Source of the DNA: Hormiphora californensis
Lineage: Eukaryota > Ctenophora > Tentaculata > Cydippida > Pleurobrachiidae
Length of the DNA: 64,000 nt
Assembly (NCBI GenBank): GCA_020137815.1
Contig: CM035357.1
Span: 6,996,553 to 7,060,552 of the forward strand
Reading direction: 5' to 3'
This document shows positions 49,441 through 62,217 of the stretch, one piece after another. Under the pieces are notes generated by a model. The model worked only from the letters and a program-made list of their open reading frames with translations, did no database searches and was not told the origin of the DNA. How positions within the stretch are numbered: position 1 is the first letter of the stretch; every line of letters starts with the position of its first letter. Both the position numbers and the translations under genes were made by a program.

Positions 49441-50794
49441 TTGAGAATTCATGATGGATCGGACTTGTCGGCTAGGGCTTTACCAGTTCTGTGGGGATGG
49501 CCCGCATCCTCCCATAGCCGTTCTAGTCTTTTCCAGACCCCAGCCGTACCTGGTCGGCTTCTATGGTGACAAAAAACAAACAAATGTATCAGCCTCCGAC
49601 CACTTAGTACGGGATGAGGATAAAGATGACATATTAACAATTATATATAAAACAATAAGATTGAGTTTCAACGATTCACCAACTACCATATAGATATTTC
49701 TAATCAGTAATCGGTGGACATGCGTACACTGGATAATACGCTAGGGAGAAAAACTGCTCTGGCCGTTGCCCCGCTCACCCAGAGCCGGGGGAATTACGCC
49801 CCCGTAGTAGCCTTCGTGTATGGTTACTTCTAACCCGTAACCATACATCCTGTCGGCACGAGGCACCACGTTAGGATTGGGAAAGGTTTGAAAGGGATGC
49901 AAGACCGATATAGGGGAAAAAGAGACAGACAAGGAGAAGGAGATGAGAGTGGGTTAGTTGGATATTACAAGGGTGCCAAGCTGAGCAAGGTGGCGTAAGA
50001 TGCCTGCCACTTGTACAATGCCTAACCAAAGATGGGGGCATAGTGACAAATACTTTAGTACTTTGAATTTCCATTGAACAGGTTGGCAAGGTATGTCTGA
50101 TTAATTAATCATCTTTTATAATCGCTGGGTTTTAAACTGTTTAACATTTTTATTTGGTTTTGCGGTCTTGCAGGGTTTTATGATTTTTTATTTTGTTTTA
50201 CATCTTTTAATGATTTTTTGATTTATAGATTTTTTGTAGTTTTATATTTGGTTTTACAAGTGTTTATGTACCTAAGACTAATGGCTACAGAGGTTTACGC
50301 GCTCCATCGCATCTATAACAATTTTATCCTTCTTTTACAGTTTTTTGTTTGTTTTTCGATTTATGCTCCTGGGTGCTGGGACCTTGTCCGGTAGGGTCTG
50401 AATGGGTGGTGTGGACCTTAGCCCTTGGGACTGCTGGGGATGGGGAACATAGAGATCATCTGTTGAAATTGCTTTAATAACCCGCAGAATCCATATTAGC
50501 AACAATTAGGAACAATCTTCCAAGGGTCCAGTGAAACACTACCGGTCAATGGGGAGATATAGGACGTAGGCTCTTTACTTGTGACATATAAGAGTGTGGA
50601 GTTAGTTAAGAAAAACCGGGAAGCTGGGGGTTAGGAGCGTAGAGTGTTCTCTACATGATGAGAGTACTCATCGTGACCTCAGAAATAAAGTGTCAATACC
50701 ACTCTCAGCCACTCATACACTAACAGGGTGGTCGTGCATGAGTGTTACCGAGGGGAACCAATGGGCGGTGGTGGCAGTGACGAAACTTCCCCCC

Positions 50795-50842
<48 letters not shown>

Positions 50843-51001
50843 CTCTCTCCTCTCTTTCTCAGCACATTGCTGCTTCATTGTTTGCAATTATTCAGCTGTT
50901 ACACGTCATGGGACCTTGATCTCGTATTCTTGTTTGTTCTTTATCACAAATAGCATCATGACGGCATTTTTTTTTGGTGATTCAGTCAGTGTTCATAATT
51001 C
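49441..51001. other. No supported gene
   Basis: Includes a CT-rich block at 50791-50860. No exon with good splice sites is seen on either strand. Confidence 0.5.
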
Positions 51002-51087
51002 AGTTATAGAGGTTACAGCTCCCCAAAATTAAAAGTAATAAAGTACTTTATTACTTTTAATTTTGGGGAGCTGTAACCTCTATAACT
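51002..51087. repeat. Perfect 86-bp palindrome
   Basis: Both 43-bp arms match exactly with no spacer (centre AGT|ACT), beginning AGTTATAGAGGTTACAGCTC. It ends 66 bp before the ATG of the GPCR gene. Confidence 0.95.
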
Positions 51088-51153
51088 ACTCAATCTTGTG
51101 AAACTTTCTGTACAATCTTAATATATCTAATACACAGTAACTTATAGCATAAA

Positions 51154-53133
51154 ATGGAGCCAATTGAGAGCTGTTTGGACTTGGCAGGCATTCAAAGAAC
51201 AAGTGGTATTATCATCACCACATTTTCCTTCCTCGCGGTGTTCCTAACAGTGCCATACTGGCAGTATATCTACAGGCAAAACACATGCTGACCCCTCAAT
51301 ACTTCCCCATCATCAATGTTGTGGTATGTTACCAACATATTGATGGTTAGACTAATTAGTAGAAGTAGGAGAGGGAATAATAATCGTCCTTCGTTAGAAA
51401 ACTGAATAATTTTGATGATTTGATAGTCAAAACCACCCAAGGTATCCGATTTGTTCGAAATGTAGAAAAGAGTCAAGAGATGCCATAACCCACACATGCT
51501 TCTTCACCAGGTATCAGATCTGTGCAGCGCCATTGTCGGTGTAACCTTCCGAGGACCTGGAATGATCTACCCCAAGTAAGAACGTGTTCTTCTACCACAA
51601 TAAAAAAACCCGTCTAGTTCTACTCAACCGGAAGGAGAAAACTAAACCTCCTCATTGAGTATGCAGTATACAGTCGGACCCTGTCAGAGCATTGGCCTGA
51701 CAAGGTCCGACCCCGATTTACCGGAAGGATAAACTTCCCCCGATACAGTATTTGACCCCGATTTGGTATATTTCTAGGCTATTCTACGGGAGAGAACCAA
51801 AACCGTGCAGCGGCGGTGGTGGTGGAGTTATGGATCATGTTCAGGAACGACGGGTTTTGCATCTTTGCACCATACATCGCGTGGGCCTTTGCATATCAGA
51901 ATGCCTCTGCGATTGCAATCATGTCTGTGGATAGAATGCTGGCCATATCACTTCCTTTCTGGTGAGATATTACAGAAATAATTTTTCATTATCATGGTCC
52001 TAATAAGTATGATAAAAATAGATCGATCACTCATATATTATTTTCAATGTCAAGAGCCAAATTGACAAATTCTTACTGTGCTTGCACCTGGTAGCACAGT
52101 ACCCTCGTACAGACTACAGGTGAGATAATTCTCTTCCTAGGTATAAGGTGACTATGAGCAAGAAGATTGCAAGACGTATGACCTACATAACCTGGATAAG
52201 TGTTAACTCCTACCTGTTCCTCCACCTTGTCTTATATAATACCAGCATAACGGAAGTCAGGTAAGCTGGCAGTCTAAGTAACTAGACCTCAACTCCAGAC
52301 ACTGGACAGAAACACCTGAGGAACAAACATCTTTCAATATGACACCACTACCAACGACCCGCCTCATTTTACCTCACACCTACAATCCCCTCATGAGGCG
52401 TGTTTGCTAGAGGGGTCTGCAGCGTATGCACCAACGCTCATCCATAATATCTACCACAAGGTGGGAGGAGACAGATGGACGGTGTATGTACTATCTACTA
52501 GTGAGGATCAAGTTGGGTTATCTTGGAGGTGGAAGATTATCGAGGATGTCATATTCTTTATTGTACCTTTTGTCATCACGATATTTTGTTACATCGTTAT
52601 TATTATCAAGGTAGGATTCATAGCATGATGTTCTACACTCAGTATTATTAAAGTATTTTAGTTGTTGGACAGAGTATTTTAGTATTGTATGATCGAGATT
52701 TCAACTGTAGGATGGAGTCTTATTGAACTTGTTTTTCAGATGGTTAAGTGCCGGAATGACTGCCGGTTGAACTCTGTCCACAAAGTGCCCTTTTGTACCA
52801 GTCTATCTGTGGTGATATTTAGCTGCGTGCCCTGGATACTCTACTTTATCTATCATTACTTTATTGATTGTGACACAAGTGACAGTAAGTACTTGTTTAG
52901 AAATTAGAAACCGTGACGTACGGTATATCGAGATCAGAAAGTACTCATCTTTAACATCAATATCTTTTTCAGTTATGGTATTGACCTACATCTTCTTCTA
53001 TGTCTCTCCTCTGATCAACCCTATCTTATTTTCAATGAGAAGCAAGACCTTCCACGATTTGATTTGGTCTCACGTTCACGCTGCTCTGAGGAGGCTCAGA
53101 GTTAGTCTTGCTCGACAGGTAGTTGATCTTTAG
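51154..53133 (+). CDS. Rhodopsin-like G-protein-coupled receptor, 7 exons, with frame breaks
   Basis: Seven-helix receptor for an unknown ligand. Exons: 51154-51323, 51511-51575, 51778-51961, 52141-52260, 52411-52610, 52740-52884, 52973-53133, about 348 residues. TM1 has NSAILAVYLQ, TM2 follows with FPIINVVVSDLCSAIV, TM3 ends AIMSVDRMLA (a DRY-position DRM), TM4 has ITWISVN, TM5 VIFFIVPFVITIF, TM6 FSCVPWILYFIY and TM7 YVSPLINPILFS (NPxxF instead of NPxxY). Three places need a one-base shift: near 51245 (before NSAIL), early in exon 3 (51778-51850) and in exon 5 before the IYHKVGG stretch. The receptor is a recent pseudogene or the sequence has indel errors. The start ATG gives a short N-terminus. 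Confidence 0.75.
51669..51776. mobile_element. CAGTCGGACC-family MITE fragment inside a GPCR intron
   Basis: CAGTCGGACCCTG at 51669 and several GACCCCGATTT phrases follow, running to within a few bases of the acceptor at 51777. The family's TTTCCGG/ATTTGG end appears to provide the acceptor tract. Confidence 0.5.
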
Positions 53134-53780
53134 AGAGAGAGATTAAATGTCGTGATTTACAATTATTGTCCAGTTCAAAAATTTGAAATTGCAGACACAA
53201 ACACATTTGTTTGATGTACTGCATAAGAGAGAGGATACTATTATGAATCTGTTAGTGTTATGAATCCTTCAAGGCCTCAAGGGTAAATTCAACCCCCTTG
53301 TTTACCGAAGCTAAATATGTTATCCTCAAGTTATCAGATACAAGGAACAGAGAGGGAACAGTTGTTAGGAATGAAAATGTGGTACAGAGCTGCTATTCTC
53401 AGTCTAGTGGATCTAACTTACATTTTCTGCGTCAATCAACAGAAATGTGATATATCAGGACTTCATTAATTGTGTGCATTGTTTTCAGAAGAAGAGTTAA
53501 TATTTTCTCAATTTCACAACTTATCTTCAAATTACCTAGAATTGGAGATTATTTTTTAGCCAATTGTTTTCAATGCTACCAATGTTTTTCTTTCTCACAC
53601 GTTTCTGATACAATTTGTTGAAAATAATAAAGTCATTTTCTCATTGCCCACGTTTCCCAGAGGTGTGTTGGACGGTATATCGCTTATCGCTACTTCAAAT
53701 CAGCTCATATTTCCTTGCTGTTTGCGTGTGTTGCGTGCTGTAAAACCACTGCTCTGTTATATAAATAATATTGGTCCAAT

Positions 53781-56700
53781 ATGGCATCTGTTGAGGAGGG
53801 TCTGTGTGACAATGTATTGTTTGATGGAGACATCGAGTACTGTCTGAATGACTGTCTGAACCATTGGCTATCCTGTCGAGCGATAATCCAAACAGTTGAC
53901 AGTCGCCATTTCGTTATCAGACTCTGGTCAGGTAAATAATTTGTCCAGCCGATTGACTCTAGGAATTAGGATCACATCCAAACATTGTTGAGAGTTGGAA
54001 GAGTAAAGATCACATCACACAGTTCATTGCATCTTGTTGTTGTATAGAATGAGGGATCACATCACTGCATTTTATTGTTGTATAGAGTGAGGGATCACAT
54101 CACTGCATTTTGTTGTTGTATAGAGTGAGGGATCACATCACTGCATTTTGCTGTTGTATAGAGTGAGGGATCACATCACTGCATCTTGTTGTTGTATAGA
54201 GTGAGGGATCACATCACTGCATTTTGTTGTTGTAAAGAGTGAGTGATTCCTCGATATAAGCCAGTTTCTCCTTGATAACTGACAGCACCGTCTTCTCCAA
54301 CAACACCTCCATCTTGGACAACCGGACACTCAACAACCGGATACGTTCCTCTATCACACTGATCTTATCTCTATCACATACAGGATCAAATGTTTGTTTT
54401 ATTGGCTGGCTAGCCTTCAGTTCCTCGGTTAGAGATGCTAGAATGTTGGAAGGAAGACGCTTCTCAAGATCACAGATATACTTCGCCTGTTCTATCCGGG
54501 CAATCAACTCTGCCGTTTCAAATATCCTACCGTAGCTGTCCGCCATGAGGGCTATCAGCAGGTTCAGGACTATGATACTGGAAACTGTGATCCAGATAGC
54601 GCTGATGATCATCCACCATGCAGGCCGGATAAACATGTGGTTAGATCTGGCTAACCCTTCCTCGTAGTCATAGTCTCCCAGGACCATTCGGAGAACCCGG
54701 AAGAAGGTTTCTACGATGCTGATCCCTTCAAAAGAGTCCACTTCAGTGCTCTGGCCGCTACCTTTCGATTTAGCTGCCCTCCGCTCCCTAATTCTCATCT
54801 CCCCCTCGCCCTCGCCCTCCTCCGCATAGGAGTTCAAGTGGTCCGAGCTGTAGATATAGATGGTCTTGTAAAACACGAGGAAGGCAGGAACGAATAGAGT
54901 AACAAACATAAGGAGAACCTTCTTCAGGTCCTGTTGGGCAAAGTGCATGAAGATGACGAAGGGACCCACTGAACGGAGTATGACGAGCTTCATGAAGCCA
55001 CTGACCCATAGACACATCACGATACATGCCCCCGTCACACTTTCAATCTTGTCCAACTCCGGCCAGAAGAATATCAGGATTTTGAGAGTCAGGTAGAGGC
55101 CCAGGGAGATGTCAAGGACGAAATCGAAAATGAGAGCAGGAGTGTTGCTGAGATCGTCATAAAAACTGAGTTGATTCACCCCAGTCTTCTTGTTGATATC
55201 CTGGATCAATAGCCATCCCTTAGGGTGCACTATAGCCTGTTCGTAAAGATCCGTCATGGTGACTAGCCGCTTCACAAACGTGAAATAGAGGTACCGGCGT
55301 TTGAGGGCTATGTAATTCAGTACCACCCTGTAAACTAGAATAACGAGTGCAAACAAGAATATGACAATGTTTATACCGTGAGTTGCGGTAAACTCAGATT
55401 CAGGCCCGTCGAGGGTGACATTTTCTAGCATGTACACGATCAACCAGGTGATCAGGTACACCGCAAGGAAGATAAAGTTCTTCTTAGCTGACCCAGCCCC
55501 GTAGAGGTCCCATTTTGCGGTGGTGAGCTGCTCAAAAACAGGGTGGTCTGCGATGCCCATGTTGCCCTTCCATACCAGGAAGTGGAAGAGAGAACCGTGG
55601 ACATCATCATCGTGGGACAGCAGGGAGTTTAGGTCGTAGAATCTCTCACCTAGATGTGTGCATTTATTAATATTGCATTTGTTAATTACTTGGAATCAAT
55701 TTAGTTAGTAACAAGACGTGTAAAAGTTACATTTCATTTGCTAATTATCACTAATTATTGATATACCTTGGTAGAGATCCTCGGTGACGACTCTATCGAA
55801 CACATCTCGGATCAAAGTAGGCATGGTATTGGCGATCCTCAGTGCAGTGGGGATCCGGTACTTGTCCTGCACAAAGGGGTCCGCTCCTCGTGATAGCAGC
55901 CTTTCTGTTATGGTAGAGTGTCGGTAATACGCCGCCAGGGCCATCGGGGTGAGGCCCATCGAGTCTTTTTCGTCAATAGGAATGGGCTTCTTCTGGAAAT
56001 AGTGAGAGAGATCTTTATAAAACAGGGAATGTTGGTTTAATGGTTTAAACAACCTGCTAAATAAGAGTAATGGAGCTTCATTGGATATTGAGATCCTACA
56101 AATTGGCCGCTAACACAACGAGTAGTTACCTGATCAAACCTTATCAGTTTTTCCATTACATTTTCACATCCATACATAGCAGCAATATGTAGAACTGTCC
56201 TTTGGCAGCGCCATGCCCTAGGGAATTTGTTTCATATGATCAACTAACAAGGCAGTTTGGTTGTTGAGTAAGGGGTGGCCGGTGGAGACAGTTTGGGTGG
56301 CTGTGAGGTCAGCTACTTCCCGACTGCAAACTCGGCCGTTATAATCATCCAAATTGGAGAACACACTCTTTGATAGTGTTCTAATTGGATCGATTAATTA
56401 ATATATTCCTACTTGTGGTGTGTGTTAGCCCCCGCTGCAATAAGAGCCATGGTAGTATCCACATTATCAGCAATTACAGCATAGAACAGCGGAGTGTAGC
56501 CCATGTTGTCGTGTGCATTTATATTCGCACCGTAGTCGATAAACGTCTTAACCACATCAACTACAATGCAGGGGTTTTGTAGGGTTAACAAGGTTATTAC
56601 TAAAGAGTAAAGCAGCTCTTTGACGATGGTAGACAGAAGTTTTGCTTGAATTTCCAATTTCAAATGCTAGAGGTTTACCTGAGCAGTACTGTACAGCGAT

Positions 56701-59700
56701 ATGGAGGATAGTCTGGGTATATCCATCCCTCACCTCCAAATTTACATCTGACTGCATCATTTCGCGGAGGGATGTGAAGTCCGTGGGTAGTTCCTTAAAG
56801 TTGTATCGGGTACAACCTGAAACAAAACAGGTGATTGGTTCCAAACAAGTCCACATTTAAGCAGGCGAAGTTTGGTGTCACATATGCACAAAGGAAAGCG
56901 ATTTTTGAGCCGAAAAGGAGGAAACACCACATGTAAAAACTACGCAATCAAGTCAGAGACCGGTTCACCGGTTCAATATACCATGTTTTTTAGCGAGAAG
57001 ATCAAAATAGCAGAATAGCTTATACTGCTCATCTGTAGGGTTCTTTACTACTGTAATTGGATCAGTGGACGATGTTCCACTCATGAACACGTGCTTTTCC
57101 AGCTGCTGGTGGAGAGGAATATCCGCCATGACATACAGCTATTAGTAGTGCAATCAGTTGTTAGGATCTTCCCCGGGACACAATTTAGCAATTTTAGACG
57201 GATAGCAGCTGTCTGGCAGCACCAGACGGACCCCGTTTCGATTCTCACAGTGCGCTCAGATGGCGCCAAATAGCTATCGTCAGATAGCTATCCTAGAACT
57301 GGAAGTTTCACTGAAACAATTAAGCAACGTGCCCACCCCAGAAGTGAAACAATTTAGTACCCAGATAGCTATCCCAAAAGTAAGATCGTGATCATAGGTA
57401 ACTTTCAGAGATACAGCGAGCCAGGAAGAGAGTTAACTAATTCAGCAGAAAAACAATCACTATTAACAGAGCTGGTGGAGCAACAATTAGTGAGAAAGGA
57501 TTAGTGCTGCAGAGATCAACAACCTTTTCCCCGGTTACTTCTTGAACTACTAATTCTCTCTCTTCCACTCTCTTTCTCTTCATCTCCCTCTTTCTCAAGC
57601 TATAGGTGGTTCACACAGCTCAGTTGGCAATATATCATGCTAATAAAGTACACCCCGTGGCTGAATATAATAACGCGATATTTTATTAACTTTATCGTGG
57701 GTATGAGAATGGTGGGATAAATCACTGCGCTGGCAAGCACAAAGAGAGCAATTGGGTTACATATAAAACTAGATCTGCAGATAGAGAGCTTCAATCAAAC
57801 TATGAACTCCTAAATATTAACCCAATATATCTTATTCCCCAGGTCCGGTGCCATCTTCCTCACTCCTAATAGAATGGGTGATTGATATGCACCGTTGTGT
57901 TATAGCAGTCCGCCACAAGACTGCATTCCTGCCCAGATCCCTTGATGATACCTCATCACTAGAGGGGGTATACCTCATCTCAACAGAGTATGGGAACCTC
58001 AACATCAGGTAAGCGGTATTGATTCTGTGAGTTCAGTATCAGAACGTCCTAATATTTACCGCAAACATCTCAAAATTAGGGGTGAAAACGCAGCATACCT
58101 CAGTCACCAGATCCAGTATAAGAGGTAACAAACTCTGTTGTTTTATAGTTGCTGTTATTAACGGGTGATAACTAAAAGATGTCACAAATTTAAAACAGCT
58201 GTAGAATTTTTCCCTTTTGAGATACAGCTTCGGGCCAGTTATAAAACGATTTTTCAGACAATTTTGAATCGGAATAATTTACCGGCAAAGACTAAAAAGT
58301 TCGTTTTCATTGCGATATCACATCATTTCCTTTTGCCCCACCAAAGCATTTAGTACGTGAAATTTACACACTTTTCTAGCACCTCTAGCACCTGTTCTGT
58401 TCAAGATTCAGCTTCGGGACAGTGATAGAATGATTTATCAGACAATTTTGAACGAAATTAACTTTGTTTCAAACTTCATGAATCTCAATTTCCTGATCAG
58501 AATCTTCTGTAACAAAGCGTAGTTTACAGGTAATTTGAGAAATCGCCATTTCGACGATCTCTTGAAACATTAATGACCGTGAAAACCAATTTCTTAATGA
58601 GCTAAAATGTTCAAACTTGGCAGTTATGTTGACTATAGCATGAACAGCCAAACCTCCAATTATTAGAATTTTATCTCATCGGAAAAGTCATTTCTGATCA
58701 CATAGAAGTTTCAAATCTCCGTACTACATGCTTTGGTGGGATAAGATGAAATGATCAGATATCGCAATAAAAATGAACTTTTTAGGTTTTGCCGGTATAC
58801 TATTCCGATTCAAAATTGTCTGAAAAATCGTTCTATAACTGGCCCGAAGCTGTATCTCATAAGGGAAAAATTCTACAGCTGTTTTAAATTTGTGACATCT
58901 TTTAGTTATCACCCGTTATGCGTTGACTATTTCAATTGAGCGTATTTTAAAACTATGTATATGCAAGCTCAAGCCCCAAAGTCTGCTTGTATGGTTCTGA
59001 ACTAAATAAGCAGTCCAACTTACTACTAGCTTCCATGAAATATTTTAGATGTGAAAAGCAGTCGGCGATTCATCAGTATACCTTGGATTCCCTTTACTAC
59101 GTTTCAACGCCCATTGGAGAGGTAATATGCGATGTGATAAGGGGATCAGAGGTTGTGATCCGGGGGTAAAACTTAGTTAGAATGAAAAATTTATCATCTC
59201 AGTCAAATATAATATATTGGTTTGACTAATCATACTACTTACTATTCAAATTGTCAGTGCTACATCACCTAGCAACTACACCTGCACGTGCAATTATTAG
59301 AGCAACTTAGAAACCTCCCTCCCAGTTGCAGTTTTGGGTACTAAGGGAAATTCAATTCTGCACGTGCATTCTTTTACTTTTGTCCTGATGTCTAACTCTT
59401 CAACCCCAAGCGCTATTCGGCAACGGTCATCTGGGTCCGGAAGATCTGCTGCTGTCAGAGAGCAGGCTAGAGAATATGACAGATTACGCCAACGTGTTCA
59501 AGCGAGCCAATCAACGACTACTGATAGCTTTACCCAACGTCGCCCAAGGGTGATTACTCCAATCGAATATATAAATCTCTGAATTGGCTACATAGCGGCC
59601 AAGTTTTCACGTGATGAGTTTCTGTAACAGCACTGAACCTCCCTGACATTGATTTTTTAAATTCGCACCTTGACATTGTCAGGAAGCCCAGAGCGTACAA

Positions 59701-60909
59701 CAACATAGCGTAAAACAACGTAGTATAGGGAGAAAGTGAGAGATAGGCTAGGAACGGATGGTGCAGGTGATGTCAGCGTTCCCTAATCCAGCTACCATTT
59801 CCCCGAAATTCGCCCGTAGGGCGAACGGGCCTACTAGTATAATCTACAGGGTTTTGACTGTTGGGTCAAGCCCCACATGATGAATAATTATACCTAGTAT
59901 AAAACTTCAATTGTACATGTTCCAGGTCGATGTTGATGAATCACAGTTCCTGCTAGCTGTAACACCCACCGATGTTACCCTCATTTCCCTCGACAGACAG
60001 TGCATATCTCGGAGTTTTCCCATTGTAAAACTTAGAAAGTAAGTCAGCTTTGCCTGTCTCACCCCGCCTCGGGTTAGAACATAACAAAGTCAGCTAGATC
60101 ATTTTGCTAAAAAGCGGTTTTTAAGGCCTTGGCCCGGACTCTCAACCATTTTTACTAATTTCTAATTCCAATCAATATTCTCAAGTTACGGAAAGGCAAC
60201 GTCAGACCAGCTAAAACTGGAGATAGGACGAGGTGTGAGGCACGGAGACCGTACATACCTGTTCACCACGCCAGACCCTGACAAAATCCTAACCTCACTT
60301 CGACACCAAATAGACATTCTCACGGTTTTAGTTCAGCTCAGGGAGTCCAGGGACCGTATCCATTCCTCACCATCAACCACTCTAAACCGGGACAGTGTCG
60401 ACATATATGAACCTGTTAATTCCAGACGTCATCATGGCGATCAGGTGAGATGGACTAGTGACAGCTCTGAGTTCCAATCAGAAGAAACTCCTCCAACAGA
60501 TCTTGAGCAACTGTATAGTTTCAGTAGCAGTGAACAAAGTAGTTTCAGATACAGTCTTCAGGATGATTCGACGGACAGTTTTGGGTACGCCGTAATCGAT
60601 CGTTCAGCATCCCAATTACAAAATGAGTTTTTAAACTCCCCGCCCGTTGATAAGTTTTATGAAAGTGTGTCTATAGCTGGTGAGGAGATTGTGTATCAAG
60701 AACTCAATGAAATAGGTCAGGGGAGAAAGCGGAGAGGAAAGAGAAGGATGCGAAGTGCAACTTTTGTTTCATACATTGAGGGGGGACAGGAGGCGTTGGA
60801 GAGGTTCACTGATAGGCTGTTTGAGGAACAGATTTACAGTTGTTTGTTTGACATTCCCGAGAAGAGGGAGAGGAAGGAGAGTGGAGCGTATGATGTTTTA
60901 CAAAGGTAG
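53781..60909 (+). CDS. DOK-like: DOK/IRS-type docking protein with PH and PTB domains, 5 exons
   Basis: Cytoplasmic adaptor that binds phosphotyrosines on activated kinases and recruits SH2 proteins. Exons: 53781-53931, 57843-58008, 59049-59121, 59926-60038, 60186-60909; phases fit and total 1227 nt, 408 residues. Residues about 25-105 look like a PH domain (WLSCRAIIQTVDSRHFVIRL...EWVIDM). About 122-225 is an IRS-type PTB domain (SLYYVSTPIGE, FLLAVTPTDVTLISL, SFPIVKLR-NYG, LEIGRGVRHGDRTYLFTTPD). The tail has possible SH2-binding tyrosines: IYEPV, GYAVI, YESV, VYQEL, YDVL, and a basic run GRKRRGKRRMR. Exon 1 is assigned by phase and by completing the PH domain. Its intron contains the whole TRP gene on the other strand. 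Confidence 0.82.
54044..54245. repeat. 38-bp minisatellite overlapping the TRP stop codon
   Basis: About five to six copies of GAGTGAGGGATCACATCACT-GCATTTTGTTGTTGTATA, with copies beginning near 54121 and 54159. The last unit encodes (minus strand) the end of the TRP protein, and the rest is its 3' UTR. Confidence 0.9.
54214..57129 (-). CDS. TRP-type cation channel with ankyrin repeats (TRPV/TRPA-like), complete, 6 exons
   Basis: Exons on the minus strand: 57129-56982, 56816-56679, 56560-56413, 56217-56130, 55992-55767, 55649-54214; phases fit, 727 residues from MADIPLHQQLEKHVF. Ankyrin repeats cover about 60-240 (TQTILHIAVQYCSVDVVKTF, MGYTPLFYAVIADN, RTVLHIAAMYG, MGLTPMALAAYYRH). Six membrane segments follow, then pore helix FFRVLRMVLGDYDYEEG and S6 LNLLIALMADSY. 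HPVFEQLTTAKWDLYG before S1 is the TRPV/TRPA pre-S1 pattern. The pore has several acidic residues (GDYDYEE), which suggests divalent passage. The C-terminus is a coiled-coil-like segment, and its last residues are coded by a 38-bp minisatellite. Orthology to a named TRP subfamily is not settled. Confidence 0.9.
58012..59048. repeat. DOK intron with an inverted-repeat element at 58155-58925
   Basis: Arms of about 200 bp (58158-58362 and 58723-58921) are inverted copies starting AACGGGTGATAACTAAAAGA, with an inner GATACAGCTTCGGGCCAGTT. The 360 bp between them is unique. Open frames in the arms mirror each other and are not genes. Confidence 0.8.
59122..59925. other. DOK intron, no further gene supported
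   Basis: An 82-codon open frame at 59334-59582 (+) has a Ser/Arg-rich reading without recognised domains or splice signals. I do not accept it as a gene. Confidence 0.5.
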
Positions 60910-62217
60910 ATAGAATCGTTACTTTTTTCGGTGGTAATTGGGAGAATATGTATAATCCTCGATTGGTCCTCGTGGAAGGATAATATGAACAAGTTTCATT
61001 ATCATGTTATTTTGCAGCGGCTGGTTTTCCCTATATCACATCACCAGTTTCCATTGTCCTGCAAATCCTGCAAATCCTGCAACCACACCGAAGTTGTGAA
61101 AACTTTTTGTTCGAAACTGATTTGGCACATTAGGTCGTGTAATTATGGGGGAGATTTATTGTTGCCAAATTCAGATTTGCTACATCGTGCCAAGAAATCG
61201 CATACGTAATTGTTCATTCATACAATTTAATTTCCTATAGAGTATAGCGTCCCCTGTTTGAATTGACGTGTGTGTACATTGAAAATCACTGGTGATAGAA
61301 TTCCGATGTTGGTTTCTTCATAGTTCATGCCATTCCTGTCTGACGGCGCCAGACCCCGATTTGATTCTCGAATGGGGCGACTGTGCACTCAGATGGGGTC
61401 CACGCCCCACGGTGTCAGACTGCCATTCCGAAATATGTACCAAAATATATTAACATTGAGTAGATAGAAAAATGTCATTAACATATTACCTCGATATTCT
61501 ACTGCTTGGAGTGGTTGGGACAACAGTCGATATTCTACAACACGAATGTCAAAAATTTTAGGTTCCCTAATTTGAGGTTCCCATAATTTTGAGTATTCGT
61601 AATTAGGTTCCCTTGCTTTCATTGAAACACAAGGGAAGTTTCCACTCTGTGTCTGCCGATCATGCTCTAACTTCACGCTTTCTAGCAGGCCCTCTGACAG
61701 GGAAACAGCTTCAAGACACAGCTTCCTTCCCAACCGCCAAACCACCTCACCCACCCACTCTAACAAATGAGGTTTACCAAATTGGACCATATGAGACAAT
61801 TAGACTTTGAGACCATGCATACCAATTAACCCTTCCATCCAGCTCAAATGAAACTTTCGGGGTTACCCGGGTAACCCCGAAAGCCGGCATACCACTTTTG
61901 CCATTACGAGTCTCTTGGTCTTTGATTATTCCAGATTCACAAAATTCCATTGCCTTATTTGGATATGCAAAAGGAATGGCGATAATAAATCGTGCCTTAT
62001 CAGTTGTTGTATCATTTAAAAAATATGATGCATTTTAAAATAACGATATTGCGTAATAGTATGACGTCACAGAGACTACTTTCTATAGTCTCCGTGACTT
62101 TTGCTGTAGCACTTTAAAAGATTATACTCGATTGCAGGGCGTTATATAATAACTTGCATTCCTTTACTGTTACTCATAATATTTACGGCATTGATAATAA
62201 AAATATTCCAAGACTTT
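60910..62217. other. Intergenic region with two small inverted repeats
   Basis: A GTCTGAC...GTCAGAC element at 61338-61426 resembles 57210-57275 (shared CCCGATTTGATTCTC/CCCGTTTCGATTCTC and AGATGG...GCGCTCAG-type text). A perfect 30-bp palindrome, CTTTCGGGGTTACCC and complement, lies at 61854-61883. No gene is supported. Confidence 0.55.

Noticed and set aside
59334-59582. 82-codon + strand frame as a gene or extra DOK exon
   Set aside because: No acceptor/donor pair keeps the DOK phase, and the exons either side already join correctly.
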